Shown here: piece after piece, positions 1 through 11,179 of the stretch
Layout: each line of letters starts with the position of its first letter
Position numbering within the stretch: position 1 is the first letter of the stretch
Assembly (NCBI GenBank): GCA_949987705.1
Contig: OX465286.1
Coordinates: 16,133,676 to 16,197,675, forward strand
Origin: Thereva unica
Taxonomy: Eukaryota > Arthropoda > Insecta > Diptera > Therevidae
DNA: 64,000 bases
Reading direction: 5' to 3'
Program-made: the position numbers and the translations under genes
The notes under the pieces: model-generated
What the model was told of the DNA's origin: nothing
The model's input: only the letters and a program-made list of their open reading frames with translations
The model's database searches: none

Positions 1-1930
1 AAACAAAAAAATATACAGTATTTAAATATTTAAAAAAAAATCCTCCTCACCTCACCAAGCACTTCTAAAATTGTGACTAGTCATAAGTGACAAGCTTTGG
101 CCGCTAGGCTCTTACTTTTTATGAACTTATTGTTTTGGTTTCAATATCAATATGCTGACGAAGCTACATCTACTTCACTTGTTTCCACGTTATTTTTCAT
201 TTAATATAAACCTCCCAGTTGTGATTCACCCCACACTTGTGACAGCTTTTTGTGAGTTGTGACTGCTTTTAGAATTACCAAAACAGCGAACGTTTAAAAG
301 AATCGCTTTTTGTCAAAAAAAAAAAAAAAACACACAAAAAATTGCACAAAATTCGCTCGCAATAAATTTACCCAAAAACTTAAGTGGAATTGACCTGCGC
401 AAAGAGCATTTACTGATGCGTGCATCTCTTTCCACTAAGAATTGCCGCCTATCGAACGGGGAAATCACACATTTTGTGTGGCCTCAAATTGATATCTACC
501 ACCGAAAGGTTGAGTTGAGCTTTCTGATGCACAGTAGAAATTGCGGTTTTGCATCCTGAGAAACATGCGCACTTTTGTGAGAGCAATGATCTCTTCTCCC
601 GTGTGTGTCTCCCCCGCGCATTTATCGCAATATTATATACCCAAAATGTCCGTTTTTATTAAAATCACACACACACACACACGCACATAAAATGCATAAA
701 AAAGTTTTAATTAAAAATCGATCTGTATCTAAGGCATGGAAAATTTTTGGCCCTATTCTTAAAGATCATCTGTCCAAGCCCGGGGCCCGCCCAGGTGGTC
801 CATGAAAATGACAGCGCCAAAACGTCTGGCAAGTGCCCAGTCACTGCTTTCGGGTAACAGTTGTATAGAGATGAGACCAATCGGTCAAAGGTGAAATACC
901 AAAAATTCCAAAGGTCCAACCATCATCGTCTTCACCTCCAACTGACTCGCATAATTGAGGCTCGTTCGTTGGTAATTAAACAGCGAAAACCAGTTCCCTA
1001 TCTGTCAAATCACTGCACTCTCTGGGACTAGAGGGACCAGGTTTTCTGTATCGTGTCCATGTTGAGTGTCGATCAAATCATTTCGATCAAGTCGTCTTCT
1101 TCTTCTTCTCTCATCATCATCATCGTCGTCGTCCTCGCTTTTTCTTCTATACTACTTCTGCTGCTGCCTGGCATATATACCCTCTGCTCTGCGATCTTCC
1201 CTGCACCGGACTCTGATGCGGTTTTGTAAGCCTCTAGGTCAGATTTAGCCCATATACACCGGGGGACGACTATACACGCCTAGGTAAGATCCCGAGTGTG
1301 TGCCTAGGTTACCTAGGTCTTTTCTGGGCATAACAATAATTTCTGATCAAGTTCTGTGACCCATAGGGAAACGAGCCTGATTAGGTGTTGAATTTATGGC
1401 GCTCTTATACTTTTCCACTTCTTTTTTTTTGTATTTTTTTTTTTTGTTATCCGTCGCTTGTCTACTCATTCAATTATTAGAGACTCACCAACGGGCGTGT
1501 ATATGAAAGGTAGTTTGCATACCTGCATTGGGTGCTTTGCGTTATGTGTCTTCTGAGGTGGATTAACAATAGCACGCTGGAGAGCAGAGCAACACACTAG
1601 ACTACAAAGTGGGAGAAAATTTATTTATTATATTTTTTTATGTTTTGTTTGGTTTTGGTTTCATTTGTGAATTGTTTCACATACAAAAAAAAAAAATTCT
1701 AATCAGCTTTGAAGAGTCTTAACCAACCTGTGTGCAGAGCATGGTCCTGATCGAGGCTGTTTTGATAGGATATTAGCAAGAGTAGAACCTTAACAAATCG
1801 GCCCTTATCCAGAGTCTAATCAAGTCATATTGCATGGATTTTTGCATTTTTTCTATTATTGTATTTTTATTCAAGCAAGCACAGCAAATAATAATCAAAC
1901 CAATACATCGAAACTTTGCAACGCCGCTTC
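1..1930. other. Unique AT-rich DNA, no gene recognised
   Basis: No coding region, RNA gene or transposon is recognisable here. Visible simple repeats are a poly-A run near 315-330, an (AC)n stretch near 667-687 and a serine-coding TCT/TCA run near 1090-1130. About 30 bp near 68-97 (containing GTGACTAGTCAT) is repeated with small changes near 4711-4737, so it belongs to a dispersed repeat. Short open frames at 605-805, 1066-1248 and 1830-2072 have low-complexity translations and no family signature. Confidence 0.6.
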
Positions 1931-2410
1931 GTGCCCTCGTCTACCGATCTTCGGGATGAAGATCACTTTGACACTGTATATATGTCTAGCATGCGTTCTA
2001 GGGTGCTTAGGACAAAAGATCGCAAGCTTATTGCCCTATAAGCTCTTGCTGATTCGCGGCCTCGTACTTTAACCGATCTTTGTGCCCTCGTCTATCGATC
2101 TTCGGAATGAAGATCACTTTGACACTGTATATATGTCTAGCATGCGTTCTAGGGTGCTTAGGACAAAAGATCGCAAGCTTATTGCCCTATAAGCTCTTGC
2201 TGCTTCGCGGCCTCGTACTTTAACCGATCTTCGAGCCCTCGTCTGTCGATCTTCGGAATAAAGATCACTTTGACACTGTATATATGTCTAGCATGCGTTC
2301 TAGGGTGCTTAGGACAAAAGATCGCAAGCTTATTGTACTATTATCTATTGCCGATTCGAGGCCTCGTCCGTTCACCGATCTTTGTGCCCTCGTCTACCGA
2401 TCTTCGACAA
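1931..2410. repeat. 151-bp tandem repeat, about 3.2 copies
   Basis: The motif GTGCCCTCGTCTACCGATCT starts at 1931 and recurs with few changes at 2082, 2233 and 2384, a constant spacing of 151 bp. Each unit also carries a TATATATGTCTAGCATGCG block and a region with GATCGCAAGCTTATTG. The last unit is partial and ends near 2410. The units differ by only a few substitutions, which suggests recent tandem duplication. Confidence 0.9.
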
Positions 2411-2459
2411 GATCGACTAAATATTTTTAAATATTGAAAGCCCAAGGTTATAGGAATCC

Positions 2460-2525
2460 ACGGCTCAGTCCCTAGCTGTCTGTCGTGTCGTTCAAGTCAT
2501 AGTGCACTGTCTAGTAATAAGCTTC
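2460..2525 (-). mobile_element. NLR-A 3' UTR relic
   Basis: This short stretch matches the 3' untranslated region of the NLR-A element at 35480-35550 in the same (minus) orientation: CAGTCC, then GTCGTGTCGTT, then TCATAGTGCACTGTCTAG and TAAGCTT. Only the terminal non-coding region survives. The match is by eye and imperfect. Confidence 0.5.
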
Positions 2526-2660
2526 TTCTTCTTCTTATTTGACAGCTTTGCAGCCGGGATTCGATCCGTGTCTCTCCCAACTAATCTCTCTTTCCACCGA
2601 TTCTGATCCCCGATGTCATCCAGTTTGGGGCATCCCCCAGCTCTGTGAAGCTGGATTTAG
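2526..2660 (-). repeat. Possible tRNA-like B-box segment
   Basis: On the minus strand, near 2550-2563, the sequence GGATCGAATCCC resembles the Pol III B box (GGTTCGAATCC), preceded by a loosely A-box-like segment. A (CTT)n tract (an AAG tract on the minus strand) adjoins at 2524-2537. This may be the head of a tRNA-derived SINE. No fold could be confirmed. Confidence 0.2.
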
Positions 2661-5038
2661 AGATACATGAGTGCTAACGGTGTGTGCGATCATACATATC
2701 ATGCCATTTGAGACCTAGACAGGTGCGCAAAGTATGCAGTTAACCGCAAAAGTTGTGGCCTAGCTTCAACTTTTTCTGCATGGCCATATATTCGATCCCG
2801 TAGATTTTACCCGCAGACAGAGCCATCTAGTTGCCAAATTTGTGTAACTAGACGTAAACGCGCACCTTCATCCGTTAAGCGAAATTTGGTTGCTGCCACG
2901 CACTGAATTAACAGCAGAATGAGGAGTCTTAACGTCAGAAAAATTAATTTAATTCATTTCACTTAATAGCGTATATGCTATATTTATGGTTAGCGCAAAT
3001 CCACCGCAAAATAATAACTTCTAGTCGATCGGGCATGCGCGCATATACAAAATACCTTTGGCAATGACATTCCGAGAAGAGCAAGAATCCACCAGAGACG
3101 CGAAATGAAAATTTTCGCCGCGAAATGCGAAGAGGCACAAGACAAGAAGAAGAAGATATGAGAAATCTGCATGAATAAAAATTAACAAAATAAGAGACGA
3201 AAAATAAATTTATGAAATTTGAATAAAAAGGCATCATTTATTTCGAGTGCATTTTAGAGCTGCAGCCCAGGTCGTTATTATCGTCGTTGCTGGTGGAACC
3301 GAATCTCGTGTCACTGGAAATCCTCCTTAAGATTCATACCTCGAGGTCTCATAAGTCTCGAGGAGTATGTATATAACGTGAAGGAAGGAGAAAGACACAA
3401 ACAGATACAAGTAGTGCTTTTGTTTGTTTATTTTCGGTTTTTTTTTTAATTTTTTTTTTATTTTTTTCCTTTCATAAATCCAAAGTTATTCAGAATCCCC
3501 AGAGCATACCGCGCGTCAGGTGAGGGTGAGACCTCTTGAAAGATCTTTGTCTGGGCGCGAAAACTTGTTCCTAATTAATTAGGCCTTTGTGTGTGACTTC
3601 TGCAGTTATAACTGCTGCAGCAGAAAGAAAACCATTCGCAGATATACACTTGGTGGTTGCAGTATATAGATGGACGGAGGTGTCGTTGCTGGCCCGGTGC
3701 GGCTTGTGACTCCTTCTTAAATGTCTTCGTCTTAGGTTTTTGTGAGGTGGTTACCTTTTGTTCATGTTATTTTTTCTCAGTTTCCTTTCTTTTCTGGACC
3801 AGACTTAAATTAAAATCCTTTTCATAAGAAAATTTTTATGAATCTCTTCTTTAAGGAGCGCGCGCGGCCGACGGCGCGGCACACAGCTCTCTGCGTGACA
3901 ATAACAACGATAATGAAATACAGAGCCATGGCCTTTGTGTCTGGTTTGGTATTTATAAAATAATAAAGACAACGTGAACAATTAATGTATTGTATTATTA
4001 ACCTTGGACATATATCTCAGATGTATTTTCGATTTGGTAACGGCTGACAATAATAGTTTTAAAATGGCAGGAGGCGCGTACTCCAGATAAAATTCAAGCA
4101 TCGCTGCGGACTATTTCTTTTAGGTTTGTGAAGTGTCGCGAATGTCAGTCTCTTGACTTTATAGAGAAAGCTCTAGTACAAGAGACTCATGAGGTAGGTA
4201 AAGGCGGCATCCCCTGTCCAAATACCAAAGACAAAGATGTACGACTCAAAGGGCCGAAGTATTACAATCATCCTTGGGTATATGTAGCTGGTTATGACTT
4301 TAAGGATCCAGCCTGTCATACAAAGAACAATCTGGTAATATCCAAAAGCCGAAATGCCTAGGAGCTTATTCGCTCATTTTCCAAGCCAATAATAACTGGG
4401 ACTTGTGTATTCGCAGTGGTAGCGGCAATTCAATTCTGCTCTTTGTGGTCACCAGAGCTATACAGACTGGTAGTACGTTTATTAATTCCTCACTCTGACC
4501 AAAAACTCGAGAAGGCCTAGGTCCGAGTAGAACCAATACGACTTTAGACCGAAAAACATCTACCATGCGACCTCCATATGTTTTTTGTTTTATGTAAAAC
4601 TGCAAGCTTAGGAACCACCATGTGTATTATAACCCAGCCCTTATTATTATACCATTGAAACTGACTTTGGAGTAAAAATTACCCCCCCCCCCCCCAACCA
4701 CACATTTCTAAATTGTGACTAGTCATTAGTCACAAGATTTTAGTGCTTGTCATTGTGGGTATTTCTTCATCACGAGAGCTACTTTCGTGTCTTTATACAG
4801 AGGTGTGGTTCGTCTTCTTCCAGGGTAAAAACACTGTTGGTACAGGCCCCATTCAGCTCTCCAGTACCTTGACACCATATATCCTATAAAAGTGGCACCC
4901 ATGAAAAGGAATGTTAATAGGGAAAAGGCAAAAGGCAGCACGGATGATATTGCGTTGATTGATGCGCGCCATATATTACAACAACTAACTGTTATTTGTG
5001 AAGATTAGAGTTAGAATTTGAATGAATGATTTATAAAG
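2661..5038. other. AT-rich DNA, no gene recognised
   Basis: No gene or known element is seen. A poly-T block lies at 3436-3472 and a poly-C run at 4682-4695. A small open frame at 4128-4361 (77 aa, plus) has a CxxC start (CRECQ) but no recognisable domain. A second copy of the GTGACTAGTCAT repeat lies near 4715. Minus frames at 2959-3237 and 4366-4605 look like chance. Confidence 0.5.
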
Positions 5039-5046
5039 GTTTATGC

Positions 5047-6198
5047 CAGTGGTTTCCAAACTTTATGATACTGCGGCCCTTTGTTACATAAAAAACCCTT
5101 GGCCCCCTAATAAAATATGTAGATTTGGACACTTGGTGGGGTGCGCCATCTGGACCTTCGGTTTTTCAACATTGAATAACTCCGACATTTTTTAGCCGAT
5201 TTTGACAAATGAGCAAGACTTATTTAGGATATGCTCTACCATTTATTTCAAATTAGTTTTTGAATACAATGCCGGCTGATTTCGGGCGGTGTAACATACT
5301 CGTATACTTCGGTTCGCATGTTAGCTTTGAGTTCGTTAATGGTCTTCGGCTTTCTGGCATAAACTTTACTTTTGCAAGAACTTCATCGTAAGGGATACGT
5401 TGTGGCACACTGCGCCGTCTTTTTGAAAAAAGGCTCGTCATACCTTTTTGACGTGTTTTCGGACACACGAAGTGCACCAGCACCGTGAGTAGTCGAGGGT
5501 TTGTCGAACTTTGAAGAGAAATGGTTCGATGAGGGTTTTCGATCACACTTCGACCCAAACAGTGACTTTCTCATCGTGCTATGATGTTTCGTAAATGACG
5601 TTTGGTTGACAGTTTTGTTTATTGACTCCAACAGAGGCGGCTTGTCCGTTGGCAACAATAATTGAGTAAGCTGTACTTTGTATGGGAGGAGGGAGATCTT
5701 ACCTCATAATCTTCCTTAGAGTCGTTCCACTCACGTTTAACTCCTGAGATCGGCAGCGATGTGCTACTTTTGGATAATATGCAAAACTCTCTATTACCGC
5801 TTCAACAACTTCATTGGAGTGTCGCCGAATGTGATGCTGGCGAGTGGTTACAGATCCGTACTCAAAGAAATTCGTCACCAAACTACGAATTGTGTTGTTT
5901 GAAGGCGCCGAATTTCTCCCGTATTTTTTACGATAAGCAGGCACAGTCTTTCACAATTGAACGTTTGTTTTCAATGTAAAGCGCTACAATTTTAAGGAGT
6001 TTTTTTTATGTGAGTAGACTCATAGCGGAAATGGTATTGTATGACGTTTCAGTAGACGAGATGTATAATAAAAAAGACACAATAAAATTTAAACAGTGAA
6101 GCAAAAAAGTCAGAAAGATAAAATCATCCGCCGCCCCCCCCCCTCTTGGGCTAAAAGCGCTCCCTTTGGAGGTTTCGCCCCCAGTTTGGAAACCGCTG
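5047..6198. mobile_element. hAT-type element with 8-bp target duplication
   Basis: The element begins CAGTGGTTTCCAAACT at 5047, and the reverse complement of its right end (6182-6198) begins CAGCGGTTTCCAAACT, a hAT-style terminal inverted repeat. It is flanked on both sides by the perfect 8-bp direct repeat GTTTATGC (5039-5046 and 6199-6206). It is 1,152 bp long and contains no hAT transposase; it contains a decayed mariner-like coding region (separate entry). It is therefore non-autonomous, or a hAT shell entered by another transposon. Confidence 0.88.
5240..5990 (-). pseudogene. Mariner-like transposase relic inside the hAT element
   Basis: On the minus strand, the piece at 5944-5699 translates to a helix-turn-helix region of the DUF4817/mariner N-terminal type: KYGRNSAPS, then TIRSLVTNFFEYGSV, then GTTLRKIMR. 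Just upstream the frame gives YIENKRSIVK, as expected before such a domain. Two overlapping frames at 5658-5383 and 5558-5253 continue with remnants of the DDE core and C-terminus (GRSVIENPHR, EVLAKVKFMP, PLTNSKLTCEP). Several frameshifts and the lack of clear catalytic motifs show it is long dead. Assignment to the Tc1/mariner superfamily rests on the order of these motifs. Confidence 0.65.
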
Positions 6199-6424
6199 GT
6201 TTATGCAATAAGTTCGCATCACGCCATCTGTTAGTCAGACTTTGAACGAACGATAATTGAAGACCATAAGCTTTTTAACCTTCCTAGAGTGTGGGAAAGA
6301 AGTCTCGAATGTTCTATTAATAGAGGGCGGTTGTGGAAAGCCCTAGAACTTGGATAAGAGCGAAGCTAAGAGTTATAAATGTGCAGTGGCAGCCGGCATT
6401 TAGAGGCTGCGTTGATTTGAAAAG

Positions 6425-6905
6425 CGATAAAAGTGTTCGATGTGATAAAAAGTGATTAAAGAAACCTAGAGTGATAAAAGTGACCTAAAGTGGCTTTAAG
6501 TGTTCAAAGTGACCTAAAGTGATCAAAGTGATCTACACTGATCAAAAGTGATTAAAGTGATCAAAAGGGACCTAAAGTGATCAAAGTGGCCTAAATTGCC
6601 TAAAATGACCTAAATTGATCTAAAGTAGCCTAAAGTGATCAAAGTGACCTAAAGTCATCAAAATGATCAAAGTGGCCTAAATTGACCTGAAATTAACTAA
6701 AGTTGCCTAAAGTGATCAAAGTGACCGAAAGTGACCTAAAGTGATCAAAAGTGATCAAAGTGACCTAAGGTTATCAAAGTGACCTAAATTGACCTAAAGT
6801 GGTCTTGACCTAAGGTGATCAAAGTGACCTAAATTGACCTAAACTGGTCTTAAGTGATCAAAGTGACCTAAAGTGAAGTGGCCTAAAACAACCTAAACTG
6901 CATTT
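6425..6905. repeat. Irregular minisatellite based on GTGATCAAA / GTGACCTAAA
   Basis: About 480 bp consist of short units of roughly 10-11 bp alternating between AAAGTGATC and AAAGTGACCT types, with occasional TTGACCTAAA and GGCCTAAA variants. The units alternate irregularly, so there is no fixed longer period. No coding potential. Confidence 0.9.
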
Positions 6906-8375
6906 CTGAGTCTGGTCTGTTTGATCTAGATATAGGGGGTATAATACACTAGGCTGCTGTTCTTTTGACCCCTGTAACAATTCAGCAAAATCAAAGAAAG
7001 AATTGATCCAGTGAAATAAAACTTCGCTTCACAACGTTTCATGGAAAATAGACAACGTGTTCCCAATGGTATAGATTTCCAGGAATTTTTCGATAGGCGA
7101 GAGGCATGTGATATATAAGGGGTCGGTCAAGCGTTATTCTGTGCTACATTTTTGATTGATGTTGGCAAGCAAAAAAGAGAAGGTGCAGCATTTTCTGTGT
7201 TGAAGTTGTGTGGCTAAATAAGCTCCTTTTAATATTTAGATCTTTTCAACATCCTTCACTCTGCGAATCTTCAATTAAGACCAAACAGGCGTCAGATTAC
7301 CCCAATGGAAAAAAAACCGTCTGCTAAAACAAGTTTAGATTATGAAGCTGAGAAGAAGAATTTACCTAAAAAAAACAAACCATGATGGAAATTAATAAAC
7401 TTCGTATAAATAATGCGCAAAGCAGGAAGAGTCTGTTAATGCCCACATCAGATTACCATAGACATCAACACAACAAGCGATAATCCCCAACGCGATGAAC
7501 AAAGACTCGAAATTCATTATTAATTCGTCAAATTAAAATATTCATTAATTGTCAAAATTAATCGATTTGAGATCGCGATAACAATCGATATTAATATTCG
7601 CGGAACAAAGCCATACAGTCATAGCCATATAGTGTAGAAGAAGAAGAAGGGTGCTCGGGTTGTGTTTCAAGGCGTCACATTAAGATTGCTCCCCGCGCGC
7701 GCAAAAGCACCCAACTATAGTATATAGAGAGAACCAGCTGACAGCGCGCGTTTTTATGGCAAAGGAACGGAACAGGAGAGTATTTAATCTTAACGACTGG
7801 CCATAATTTAACCATAAAATCTGAACCTGTCAACTGTCCATATGGGAATGGGAATTTGTGGTGTGATCTTTAAGAAATTGGTAAATATATAAGATATTTT
7901 TGTGGGAGGAGTATCGGATTAGAGGTTTTTTATACATCTTTTTATTGCTTTTTTGTGCCATAGAACTGCGGGAAAGTTATAATTTGAATGGAAACTGTGT
8001 TAGTCCGCTTTTATCTGGATTATGGGACAATTAAATATTCAAGAAATTTGCTAGTTGCTGGTGCGCTTAGTTGTTTATAGCTCGAAGTAAACTTATAGGC
8101 AGATGTCATAGAGATTTCTTGGAATTTCTTGTCTGGCTGTTGTACGATTCTAATTATAACACACACATGTCGATTGATCAAGATCCGGTCTTTCGCATAC
8201 AAACAAGGGAGAAAAACTTGATAGCGACACCTACAACAATCGAGAGATTGGACTGAGTCGATACTTTTTTTATTTCGACTAGCAGAAATGTGGGGTTTTT
8301 TCATAATGTAAGGCTTTACCTTGCTTACTGCAATTGAAAATTATATATAGGGCTTGGCTAAATTCAATCTACGTT
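6906..8375. other. AT-rich DNA, no gene recognised
   Basis: Nothing recognisable except an (AAG)n patch near 7638-7649 and AT-rich stretches. Open frames at 8020-8304 (minus) and 8071-8256 (plus) overlap and show no domain. Confidence 0.55.
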
Positions 8376-8718
8376 GAACGTCTATTAAGGAAGCTAGCTT
8401 CTGGAAATAGCATGGAACACCTGTACCTTTCCAGAGGATTGGATGGAAGGTATCTTAGTCAAAATACTAAAAAAGGGACCTTACAATATGCGGCAACTGG
8501 AGGGGCATATGTCTTATGCTATCCTATTATCCTTCTATTACTATCTAAGATAATAAGAAGCAGTAGAGCGAAAGCTTAGGAGACGGAAGGCTGGATTCAG
8601 AAAGGGCCGCTCCTGCGTAGATCATATTAATACCTTGATAATCATAGTGGAGTTAGTCTACGCGAATTACGATCCCTCTTTACGTGTAGCTTTGACCCGG
8701 GTTAATAGGAGCTGTTAT
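8376..8718 (+). mobile_element. RTE-1 reverse transcriptase relic
   Basis: This segment is colinear with the RTE-1 copy at 16515-17040. Shared landmarks are AGCATGGAACACCTGTACCT, then the GGATTGGA-GGAAGGTAT block, a glycine/lysine-rich stretch, and GGATTCAG-AAGGGCCGCTC. It lacks the SINE that interrupts the later copy: here the ATCATATTAATACC part runs straight into ATAATCATAGTGGAG. Frameshifts and a small deletion near 8690 make it non-functional. It serves as the empty site for the SINE insertion. Confidence 0.8.
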
Positions 8719-8785
8719 TTATTATTTATTTATTTATAATAAGTATAGGTGGGTCTAATCATCTGCAAGAGCCCTGATCTTATTT

Positions 8786-9115
8786 CTAAGCCTGCTGTGC
8801 TGCTTCATTCCTACGGTGGCCCACGAGGTCGATGGTGGAGCAAACGGTGTCATCGTCGATTAATTTAAGGGTCATATTTCGTACTTTATTTTGCCACGGC
8901 AAGGTGGTTATTGAAGAGCCGCAAATTAGGGAGTTGTATTCGAGAAGAGGTCGAATATAGGATCTGTATATTACAGCATGGGCCGATGGCTGGAGGAGGA
9001 ACTTGCACCTCTTAAAGGAATCCCAAGCACTGGGCTGGTTTAGTGATTTGGAATATGTGCACATTCCACGGCAGGTCTTTGGCTAATGTAACCCCTAAGA
9101 TGTTTACGTACCTTA
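8786..9115 (-). mobile_element. NLR-A internal fragment (reverse transcriptase C-terminal part)
   Basis: The minus-strand frame reads FKRCKFLLQPSA, then YRSYIRPLLEYNSL, then KLIDDDT, which matches the C-terminal third of the intact NLR-A ORF (around 35900-36150) with a few changes and one small frame irregularity. Similarity continues into 9100 and stops near TTTACGTACC. It is truncated at both ends; the left side abuts an AT-rich TTATTTATTT stretch. Confidence 0.85.
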
Positions 9116-9279
9116 AAAATTTACTTGGTATATTTTATTAGTTTTACTGCTTATTTTACTGGATAGTATCTAACTAGTGTCTACATGTGCCATTGGTGGA
9201 GTTTTTTTTCGAGAAGGAGGTTAAAGGACTGTAGTAAGGGGGAGGTATGCCCTTTGGACTACATGTCCTTTTGAATCTC

Positions 9280-9895
9280 AAAATTTGAGCGACCTTCTGT
9301 GCACATACAGGATAGGCTAACCTGGACTTTTCCTAAAGTATTACCGGGCAGACTAGTATGGTACACGCATGGCTCTAAAACAGAGACAGGTGTGGGTGCC
9401 GGAATCTGGAGTGAAACCCCCAGATTCAGCAGGGCGATAAGCCTAGGCACTCTAGCAATTGTGTTTCAAGCAGCGGTGTACGCTGTTCTGACATGCACTC
9501 ATGATAACTTAAGAAGGGCCTACCATAATAAACGGATTTCTATCTTCTCTGATAGCCAAGCGGCAATTAGGGCGATAAGGTCCCGTAGGACCAAGTCGAA
9601 ATTAGTTTGGGACTGCCAACGTGCTCTTACCGGACACGGTGCCCTAAATTACCACTTATGGAGGATAGGAAGGGTGGAGGACCCCACATGTAGGCTTTGA
9701 CTGGAAGAGTATCAGTCTGCCCTCCACGTTCTCTGTGAGTGCCCCGCAATAGCAAGGAGCAGGGTTTCTTTGTTCGAGGGGTCCCTGCTCGAACCCTCAA
9801 GTATAAGCGACAAGCCACTAGGCCAGGTGACTTGTTCAATCGGTCTGGCTTACAAATATGAGGTATAGGGGTTGTAGTACAATAAGCCAAATGAA
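9280..9895 (+). pseudogene. RNase H and C-terminal zinc-knuckle relic of a non-LTR element
   Basis: The frame 9299-9700 carries RNase H features: WYTHGSKTETGVGAGI near residue 20 (the usual aspartate of DGS is replaced by H) and the block IFSDSQAAIRAI. It then jumps straight to LNYHLWRIGRVEDPTCRL, implying an internal deletion that removed the HxGxxGNExAD part. After a stop, the frame continues with ALHVLCECPA, completing the C-terminal CCHC-like motif seen in I and R1-type elements. It is similar in plan to NLR-D but clearly a different family. Non-functional. Confidence 0.75.
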
Positions 9896-10184
9896 TGGCC
9901 GCAGTACCTTTTGATCCAATACCTCACACACGAAAAAAAAGGGGGGAGGAAAGTATAGGGCAAGGGTGTGTATTTTTGTGTCCAACAGTTTGTGGGGTTC
10001 GGCTGTGAATCCTTATAGTTTCTAATTTTGGTGTTTTCGCTGTGATGCAGTGTTTTCGTATGGAGAGGGTGTTGCTACTGTACTCTGGTCGCATCTGAGC
10101 TCTTTCAGTTCCTCTGAATATTCTATAAGCACTAATTGCAGTGTGTGTGTGTGTGGTCAGTATATGTTCATTTTCTATATTGTA

Positions 10185-10310
10185 TGTTAATATATGGTGG
10201 TGACTTTAACGCCCACAACTTATTCTGGGGAAGATCACATAACAACAGTAGAGGAGTGCTCCTAAACACAGGAACATACACACCTATCAACACACAACAC
10301 ATTTTTTGTG
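10185..10310 (+). pseudogene. Endonuclease motif fragment of a non-LTR element
   Basis: The frame contains YGGDFNAHNLFWG followed by NNSRGVLLN, which is the GDFNAH catalytic block of apurinic-like endonuclease domains in Jockey/I-type elements. Nothing recognisable precedes or follows it, so only about 40 codons survive. Confidence 0.6.
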
Positions 10311-11179
10311 TTGGATTTAGCCATATCTTAAGGCCTCCTACACATACAGGTCGACGGCAGGCCGTGACCTGAAAGTTTTTGCTTCGAAGCCAAGTATCAC
10401 CTCACACCTTCTTGGCCAGCAACTAGATGGGGTCTGCAGTCCAAGAAAATTGACACAAAAACTTTATGTGTGTTGGCATTTATCGTCAGTTTGTGCCTAA
10501 AGATCTGAACTTCTATTCAGTCTCGAGCCGTAAATTTATGGCACAAATTCACGTTGAAACCAGTAGGACCTGAAAGCAAGGCTCGAACTGGGCGCCAAAA
10601 CCATCCACACTCCCGCCTGCGAGAGAATTCTTCAAACATTTAATTTCTCCCCACCGTCTACCCATTGTGTCAGCAAATATGGTAGTCCGTGTATTTTAAA
10701 GGTTTTCCCAGTCACCAATCTGTATGTGACTTGAAAGTTTTCGTTGAACATTTTTGCACTAAACTGTCGTCATCGCCTGTGTGTCTGTTGTCTGTACGGA
10801 ATCATGGCCTCACCTGCACGCTACGGCCTGTCAAGCGGATACCTGAAGTCCTCATCCCTCAGTCAGACTGAGTATTGTGTGGCTTTCATCGGGGTCATGC
10901 CTGCCGACTTGGCCTGCCGGCGGCCTGTAAGTGAATGGGGGTCTTTAGTTGAGAGACATGTTTTACTTAATTTAACCCAGTTTTCTAGCAATTTTACACT
11001 GTTTCTTGAGGAAAAAAAATTACGTGATATTTTCCGCGACCCCCCTCTCCACCACGTGAGATTTGGTGAGATTCGGCTCGACCCCCCTAAACGCCGACGT
11101 AATTAATAGACGACCTCTTTCACAAATATGATGAGGTAGTTCGGCTGCCTTTTTGGTATAACAAACCCACATCGCGGCA
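10311..11179. other. Unassigned DNA with a 120-aa open frame
   Basis: An open frame at 10744-11106 (plus, 120 aa) contains GVMPADLACRRP and ends KRRRN. I do not recognise it; there is no repeat support or domain. The phrase TGACCTGAAAGTTTT near 10364 has a near copy, TGACTTGAAAGTTTTCG, near 10729. No transposon boundary is evident. Confidence 0.3.

Noticed and set aside
1066..1248. Serine-rich 60-aa open frame
   Set aside because: It is the translation of a TCT/TCA simple repeat with no start context or domain.
10744..11106. 120-aa frame as a host gene
   Set aside because: No recognisable domain, no splice or regulatory context, and it sits among transposon relics.
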